A stretch of DNA of 64,000 bases, taken from contig JAHHHF010000077.1 of the NCBI GenBank assembly GCA_019359495.1, forward strand, positions 1-64,000, given 5' to 3'. The DNA is from Goleter apudmare HA4340-LM2 (GTDB taxonomy: Bacteria > Cyanobacteriota > Cyanobacteriia > Cyanobacteriales > Nostocaceae). The notes beneath the pieces are model-generated. The model did no database searches and had not been told where the DNA came from. It worked only from the letters and a program-made list of their open reading frames with translations. Positions 59,804 to 64,000 of the stretch are shown piece after piece (position 1 is the first letter of the stretch; every line of letters starts with the position of its first letter). The position numbers and the translations under genes are program-made.

Positions 59804-60133
59804 TTATTGACCACAACAACGGTCGATCCCTAGACTTTCTAAGAGTAGATCGCTGACGGCGTTGGCGATCGCAAACTCTCCATAAAAGCTTTTGGAAAAA
59901 TCAAACGCCTGCATCTCTGTGACAATGGCAATTACCAGAGAACCAAGGTCGTTTTCTCCTTCCATTCGTTGGCGCATAAAAATTTGTGCAGCCCGCTGGG
60001 CAATTTTTTGGTTGACTGCTTCTGGAAGAAATTCTGTATCTAGCCACCGCAGTAAACTCTCTTGTAGCCATTCGCTTTCAAGCTGGGGATGTTCAGATGG
60101 CGGAAGGGTGATTGATGGGATGGGTTCTGTCAT
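59804..60133 (-). CDS. Conserved cyanobacterial protein, unknown
   Basis: A 109-residue soluble protein, convergent with rpsN. It contains W-L-Q-E-S-L-L-R-W-L-D-T-E-F-L-P-E near 22-38, A-Q-R-A-A-Q-I-F-M-R-Q-R near 44-55, N-D-L-G-S-L-V-I-A-I-V near 60-70 and ends C-C-G-Q. It reads as all-helical. I do not recognise a named family, but the codon pattern and the ordered hydrophobic spacing support a real gene. Divergent from aat (86-base gap). Confidence 0.7.
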   Translation of the reverse strand: MTEPIPSITLPPSEHPQLESEWLQESLLRWLDTEFLPEAVNQKIAQRAAQIFMRQRMEGENDLGSLVIAIVTEMQAFDFSKSFYGEFAIANAVSDLLLESLGIDRCCGQ

Positions 60134-60219
60134 TGTTTTAAACGCAGAGGGTGAGGCAGAGGAAGGCAGAGAATGGCTGTTACCATCAAGTTGCTTTCCT
60201 CTAAAAATTTTTTATATTT

Positions 60220-60795
60220 ATGCAATATGATATCGCTGCAATTATTCAAGGTTATGCACAAGGCTATTTTCTCATGGCTGATGACAGCGAACGCCTGTCT
60301 TGGTATGGTAGCCGCGATCGCACACTAATTCCTCTAGATGAGCGATTTCGCTATCCTAAGTCGTTGCAGCGGGTTTTGAATCAAGAACGGTTTACGGTGG
60401 CGGTTAACCGTGATTTTCCGGCGGTAGTGGCTGGGTGTGCTAACCGCGAAACAACTTGGATTTCGCAGGAGTTACGAGAAATATACTGGCTACTTTACGA
60501 AAAAGGTTTTGCTTATAGCTTTGAAACTTGGCAAGGTGATGAACTAGCTGGGGGAATTTTAGGGATTGTCATCGGTGGTGCTTTCATTGGCGAATCGATG
60601 TTTTACAGGATTCCTGAAGGCTCGAAGGTGGCGATGGTGAAGTTGGTAGAAAGATTGCGTCAGAGGAAATTTCTGCTATTTGACGCCCAGATGATGAATC
60701 CCCACTTGGAAAGATTTGGGGCTTATCGGGTGATGGATGAAGAGTATCAAGCTTTACTCAGCAAAGCATTACAATGTCAGTATGATTTGGTATAA
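60220..60795 (+). CDS. aat: Leucyl/phenylalanyl-tRNA-protein transferase (Aat)
   Basis: Aat adds Leu or Phe to proteins with N-terminal Arg or Lys, marking them for ClpS/ClpAP-type breakdown. The 191-residue protein has G-Y-F-L-M-A near 15-20, L-S-W-Y near 26-29, R-x-L-I-P-L-D near 34-40 and G-A-F-I-G-E-S-M-F near 119-127, then K-V-A-M-V-K-L near 135 and F-D-A-Q-M near 154. It is slightly shorter than the E. coli enzyme (234) at the N-terminus, as in other cyanobacteria. Single gene. Confidence 0.92.
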   Translation: MQYDIAAIIQGYAQGYFLMADDSERLSWYGSRDRTLIPLDERFRYPKSLQRVLNQERFTVAVNRDFPAVVAGCANRETTWISQELREIYWLLYEKGFAYSFETWQGDELAGGILGIVIGGAFIGESMFYRIPEGSKVAMVKLVERLRQRKFLLFDAQMMNPHLERFGAYRVMDEEYQALLSKALQCQYDLV

Positions 60796-60886
60796 AGGTT
60801 GAGTACCTGGACAGCTTGTGTTGTGAGCGATTAAAATCAGTGGTTTCCTGTGATTAGGGAAAATAATTGATTGGAAATCCTAAATA

Positions 60887-61288
60887 ATGACACTATTTAC
60901 AAATATTCGCTGGCGAACCATTCTTTCTCTGGCTATTGTTCTCCCTATTGGACTTTTATACAGCCACTATCGCTATTCTATTGGGTGGTTGAACCAAGAG
61001 GTAGGAGGGATTTTTTATGAGATATTTTGGTGCTTGTTCGCCTTTTTATTTATACCCACTCGCCGAGCAGTTTGGCAAATCCCTTTATGGGTATTGGTTA
61101 TTACTTGCTTATTGGAGTTTATGCAATTGTGGCATCCACCTTTTTTAACTTGGGTACGTTCTTTTTGGTGGGGAAAAATGTTAATTGCTACCAGTTTTAC
61201 TTGGGCTGATTTTCCCTATTATTTTATTGGGAGTGGGTTAGGATGGCTGTGGTTGTGGCTAATAGTTCGGGGAACAAAGCTAAAATAA
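60887..61288 (+). CDS. DUF2809 family membrane protein
   Basis: A 133-residue protein with four hydrophobic segments (about 12-28, 42-58, 65-82, 103-126). W-C-L-F-A-F-L-F-I-P near 48-57, L-E-F-M-Q-L-W near 76-82 and the D-F-P-Y-Y-F-I-G-S-G-L-G pattern near 108-119 fit DUF2809, related to VanZ-like proteins. Function unknown. It ends 7 bases before the convergent DUF29 gene. Confidence 0.83.
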   Translation: MTLFTNIRWRTILSLAIVLPIGLLYSHYRYSIGWLNQEVGGIFYEIFWCLFAFLFIPTRRAVWQIPLWVLVITCLLEFMQLWHPPFLTWVRSFWWGKMLIATSFTWADFPYYFIGSGLGWLWLWLIVRGTKLK

Positions 61289-61294
61289 TCTATA

Positions 61295-61798
61295 TTATAA
61301 TTCCAATTCATTAACTAACTCACTGAGTTCGCCAGGATAAAATTGTTTATTCAATATATCTACTAAACTGTAAGGGCACTCAGAGGGGAAGGTATAACTT
61401 GGTAATTCTGTTTCTTTAATAGCTAGTTCAACACCTCTTAGGTAGGCTTTTTGCCGTGCTTCTTCCAGATCAGGCTTGAGACTGGGATTTTCTTCCAGCA
61501 ATTCAGCTGTATCTAAGCGTTGAATGCGAAGGGTAGCCAGCCAACTGCGACTGCGATTTTGTGGTTGATACTCCCATTTGAGGAGATGTCCAATTAAAAT
61601 GCTGAGACGGTTTCGCAGTTCTTGGCGTTGCTGTTTTCCCAAAGATGCAATTTCCTCAATTAGATTATCGATGTCAACTTGACTCCATTGTTGATCACGC
61701 AGTAAAGATACTTGTTCCTGTGTCCAGGCGTAGAAGTCACTTTCATAAAGGCTGGTGTCATGTATCGTGGTTTTTGGATTTATATCAGGCAAGTGCAT
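61295..61798 (-). CDS. DUF29 family protein
   Basis: A 167-residue protein of DUF29: Y-E-S-D-F-Y-A-W-T-Q-E-Q near 18-29, I-D-N-L-I-E-E-I-A-S-L-G near 42-53, H-L-L-K-W-E-Y-Q-P near 70-78 and W-L-A-T-L-R-I-Q-R near 85-93. DUF29 is very common in filamentous cyanobacteria, often in several copies, and has no firmly known role. The first ~15 residues (M-H-L-P-D-I-N-P-K-T) are variable and a start a little downstream is possible. No partner gene adjoins. Confidence 0.85.
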   Translation of the reverse strand: MHLPDINPKTTIHDTSLYESDFYAWTQEQVSLLRDQQWSQVDIDNLIEEIASLGKQQRQELRNRLSILIGHLLKWEYQPQNRSRSWLATLRIQRLDTAELLEENPSLKPDLEEARQKAYLRGVELAIKETELPSYTFPSECPYSLVDILNKQFYPGELSELVNELEL

Positions 61799-61850
61799 CA
61801 GGTTTTTCCTACCTCAACAACTCCATTTTAGATGCGCTGATCCTTTAAAA

Positions 61851-62552
61851 TTATGCCTGTTGACGGACTGGAAGTTCAATAATAAATTCTGCTCCTTGAC
61901 CGATTTGGGAACAACAGTACAAGTTGCCACCATGTTTTTCTACCACGATTTGACGAGCGATCGCTAATCCTAGTCCTGTGCCTTTGCCCAGCGCTTTGGT
62001 CGTGAACGATTGATTAAAAATACATGCTTTCACATCTGGTGTCATACCAGGCCCATTGTCAGCAATGTGAATTAAAACCTGTTGTCCATCTTCAGATAAT
62101 TGTGTGCGAATTTCGATCCGATGGGGATTAACTTTCATCTCTTCAAAACTGCATCCCTGCACCGATTCTTCTAAGGCATTGATCGCATTTGCCAACAAGT
62201 TTATAAAGACCTGATTCAATTGTTCGGCATAACATTCAACAGCAGGCAAATCTCCATAGTCTGTCACCACTGCAATTTCAGGTCGAGTAGCATTGGCTTT
62301 CAGGCGATGTTTCAGAATCAATAGAGTACTTTCAAGACCTTGGTGAATGTTGAAAGAAATGGGGCGATCGCTATCTGTTCGTGAGAAGATACGCAGGCTG
62401 GTGCTAATCTCTTTGAGACGATTCACCCCTTCTTGCATGGAAATAATCAACTTCGGTAAATCTTCCCGCAAATACTCCAGATCAATAGCCTCAATTTCAA
62501 AGTGAATGTCTGGATCAGTAATGGGGTATTTCTCCTGATATAAATCAATCAA
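61851..62552 (-). pseudogene. Histidine kinase fragment lacking the phosphoacceptor helix
   Basis: A 233-residue C-terminal piece of a histidine kinase. It begins (TTG 62552) with L-I-D-L-Y-Q-E-K-Y, which in full-length Nostoc kinases stands just after the H-box H-E-I-N-N-P; the His itself and all sensor domains are missing, and an in-frame stop closes the frame at 62580-62582. The ATPase part is whole: N-L-L-A-N-A-I-N-A-L near 118, D-N-G-P-G-M near 168 and [10 protein letters not shown] near 190-199. It could still bind ATP but cannot autophosphorylate. Most likely a truncated gene; a deletion just before the DUF3598 gene is the simplest cause. Confidence 0.8.
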
Positions 62553-62566
62553 GCCAAAATTCGAGA

Positions 62567-63376
62567 TTACAGCCTTGCTTCAGTAACTAAAGTTAGGCTT
62601 GTCCATTCACCCTTTTCGTTATAGCTGCGAATCATCCGTTGGCGCAGATTTGGCTTGATTAACCAACCCACCTCAAGGATAAAACTTTGGCGTAAATTTA
62701 CTTTTAGGGGAGATGTAGCAGACGCGCCGTTAGGTAATAGTAATACTTGTACCTGCTTTTGGGTATCTTCATCAAAGTGAATGATAGAACCGTTGATAGT
62801 AGCACTGGAAGTAATTATATGTTCACCAAAACTCAGACTTTGAATCAATCGCCCAGTCGTATCAAGTTCTAATTTGAGGTTTGTAGAAGTAGTTGTAGAT
62901 GGTCTTAAATCTGTATATATTGTGATGGCTTCACCTTGCCATGCACCCAACAGATCATCAATCTTTAATTGTGAGTTTTCTGTGAATTCAGTACCCGCCA
63001 AATGTTCTCGAATTAAGGTAAGTTTGTCTAGTTGACCATTTTTATTAAACAATTGCACCAACCGCAAACGGCGATTTTCATGAATTAAACCCAGTTCCGC
63101 CCCAAATTCGGTAAAAGGTGCCAGTTGAATCGAACCTTGAGAAAATGCACCATTTTCAAACAACAAGGTACTTTTCCCTAAAGAACTATATTCTAGAAAC
63201 AAATCTTCTTGTCCCTGGCGGCGGACAATCTGGCGCATTGTTTGGTTGTTGTTCAACCCTTCAAAGGAAACTATGCTGGGAATATCTTCTAAAAGCGTAC
63301 CTTGGGGTGAGAAACGAGTGAATGAACCTTGCCATTCACCAAGATTTTCCAGCAAACATAACCACTGAGATTTCAT
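62567..63376 (-). CDS. DUF3598 family protein (calycin-like)
   Basis: A 269-residue protein starting at ATG 63376 (M-K-S-Q-W-L-C-L-L-E-N-L-G-E-W-Q-G-S-F-T); the frame is open 15 codons more but conservation begins here. Two similar halves each start with G-x-W-x-G (G-E-W-Q-G near 13 and G-A-W-Q-G-E-A near 145), as expected for DUF3598, whose members form lipocalin-like barrels. G-W-L-I-K-P-N-L-R-Q-R-M-I-R-S-Y near 237-252 is typical. A role in binding a pigment, lipid or tetrapyrrole is possible by fold (phycobilin lyase relatives), not shown. Confidence 0.85.
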   Translation of the reverse strand: MKSQWLCLLENLGEWQGSFTRFSPQGTLLEDIPSIVSFEGLNNNQTMRQIVRRQGQEDLFLEYSSLGKSTLLFENGAFSQGSIQLAPFTEFGAELGLIHENRRLRLVQLFNKNGQLDKLTLIREHLAGTEFTENSQLKIDDLLGAWQGEAITIYTDLRPSTTTSTNLKLELDTTGRLIQSLSFGEHIITSSATINGSIIHFDEDTQKQVQVLLLPNGASATSPLKVNLRQSFILEVGWLIKPNLRQRMIRSYNEKGEWTSLTLVTEARL

Positions 63377-63424
63377 AGCGATTTTGTCCTTTGTCAGTTG
63401 TCTTTTACCGATGATGACCAATGA

Positions 63425-64000
63425 CTATCGTTTAGCAAAACGCCTCACAGCAAATAAGCTCCCCATTAATCCTACAGCTGCACCAAAGCTTAAGAGAATC
63501 AGGGGTAATAATAAAATTTGCCCTGTTGTGAGTTTTAAGCCGTTAGTAATAAATTGGATAAATTCCGGTTGCTTGGCTAGCAACTGATGAAGAAACTGTT
63601 GAATTACAGAAATGAAACTCCAGGCGATCGCGCCACCAACCAAGCCAAAAGTGATACCTTGCAAAATAAATGGTAAGTAGATCCACGCAGTAGTTGCACC
63701 TACAAGCTGCATAATTTCAATTTCTTGGCGTCGCGCCATCACAATTAGGCGGATGGTAGTGGTAGTCACAGCGATCGCAGTTAAGGTGAGAATAATTGTA
63801 ATTGTCACAGTAATCCAGTTCAGACCTCGGTGCAACTGGGCGACGCGTTTGACAGCTTCATCGACGTACTGCACTACATCCACTCCCTGCAACTTAGCCA
63901 ACTGTGTGGCTAAATTGGGTACAGCTTCAGAGTCACGCGCCTTTACCTTCAGTTCATCAACCAAAGGATTCTCTCCCAATTGCTGGGTAGCACCCTGAAT
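63425..64000 (-). CDS. ftsX: FtsX-like permease, C-terminal part (runs off the right edge)
   Basis: Partial: the frame is open through the right edge of the window, so 192 codons of the 3' part are seen. Three to four membrane segments, the last pair near the end (L-L-L-P-L-I-L-L-S-F-G-A-A-V-G-L). R-R-Q-E-I-E-I-M-Q-L-V-G-A-T near the first segment pair and the ending F-A-V-R-R-F-A match FtsX, the membrane partner of the ATPase FtsE, which controls cell-wall hydrolases at division. The extracytoplasmic loop and start lie beyond the window. It is 48 bases upstream of the DUF3598 start on the same strand. Confidence 0.9.
   Translation of the reverse strand: MQGATQQLGENPLVDELKVKARDSEAVPNLATQLAKLQGVDVVQYVDEAVKRVAQLHRGLNWITVTITIILTLTAIAVTTTTIRLIVMARRQEIEIMQLVGATTAWIYLPFILQGITFGLVGGAIAWSFISVIQQFLHQLLAKQPEFIQFITNGLKLTTGQILLLPLILLSFGAAVGLMGSLFAVRRFAKR

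Noticed and set aside
1-64000. tRNA, rRNA, CRISPR arrays, prophage genes
   Set aside because: No cloverleaf-like sequence, no regular direct repeats with spacers, no phage structural or integrase genes were seen by reading; a dedicated tRNA scan could still find something missed.

Overview
The window comes from a filamentous, heterocyst-forming type cyanobacterium of the Nostoc/Anabaena group. This rests on psaE (photosystem I), several cyanobacteria-only families (DUF3134, PAP/fibrillin, DUF3155, DUF3611, DUF3598, a CCB-type cytochrome b6f assembly factor), very frequent HIP1 octamers (GCGATCGC), heptanucleotide tandem repeats of the STRR kind, and many small palindromic elements (MITE-like) between genes. 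No rRNA, tRNA, CRISPR array, prophage or intact transposase was seen.

Layout. 1-400: a transposon right-end relic and one tiny gene. 412-13652: mostly housekeeping genes, with mraY, a DUF3134 gene, a plastid-lipid-associated protein, psaE, mutM, a lone receiver protein, uvrC, a zinc-ribbon mini-protein, rlmN, an ABC exporter and a calcineurin-like phosphoesterase. 13653-16642: a repeat-rich stretch around a class II aldolase-family gene and moaE, with two unassigned terminator-like hairpins and a decayed receiver domain. 16643-22044: two large soluble hybrid sensor kinases. 22362-35346: a nitrogen-scavenging island. It holds xanthine dehydrogenase (fused 2Fe-2S/Mo subunit plus a separate FAD subunit), two AllA-fold proteins, a PuuE-type allantoinase, a BMP-family lipoprotein, an acetamidase/formamidase and the urease accessory genes ureE-ureF-ureG. 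Together they suggest breakdown of purines through allantoin/ureidoglycolate to urea and ammonia, but uricase, allantoicase and the urease structural genes are not in the window.

35591-45561: an EamA transporter, hisC, a DUF442-type phosphatase, pyrB with an in-frame heptamer-repeat insertion, padR, mgtE with a leader able to hide its ribosome binding site, and sbcC. 46416-50163: two tandem secreted paralogs (one with SLH domains) and a probable Hik2/CSK-type kinase. 50450-55701: DUF3155, CCB factor, a PadR/Pex-like regulator with a long operator-like dyad, DUF3611, serS and a methyltransferase. 55930-57481: two adjacent toxin-antitoxin-like modules with a shared promoter-like sequence and one decayed antitoxin. 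57625-64000: rseP-nth, rpsN, aat, DUF2809, DUF29, a beheaded histidine kinase, DUF3598 and the 3' part of an ftsX-like gene that runs off the right edge.

I found no system that is clearly new to science. The most promising leads are the purine island with an orphan receptor, the mgtE leader, start and stop codons supplied by repeats, the in-frame repeat insertion in pyrB, and the toxin-antitoxin remodelling. All assignments were made by reading motifs; no database search was run.
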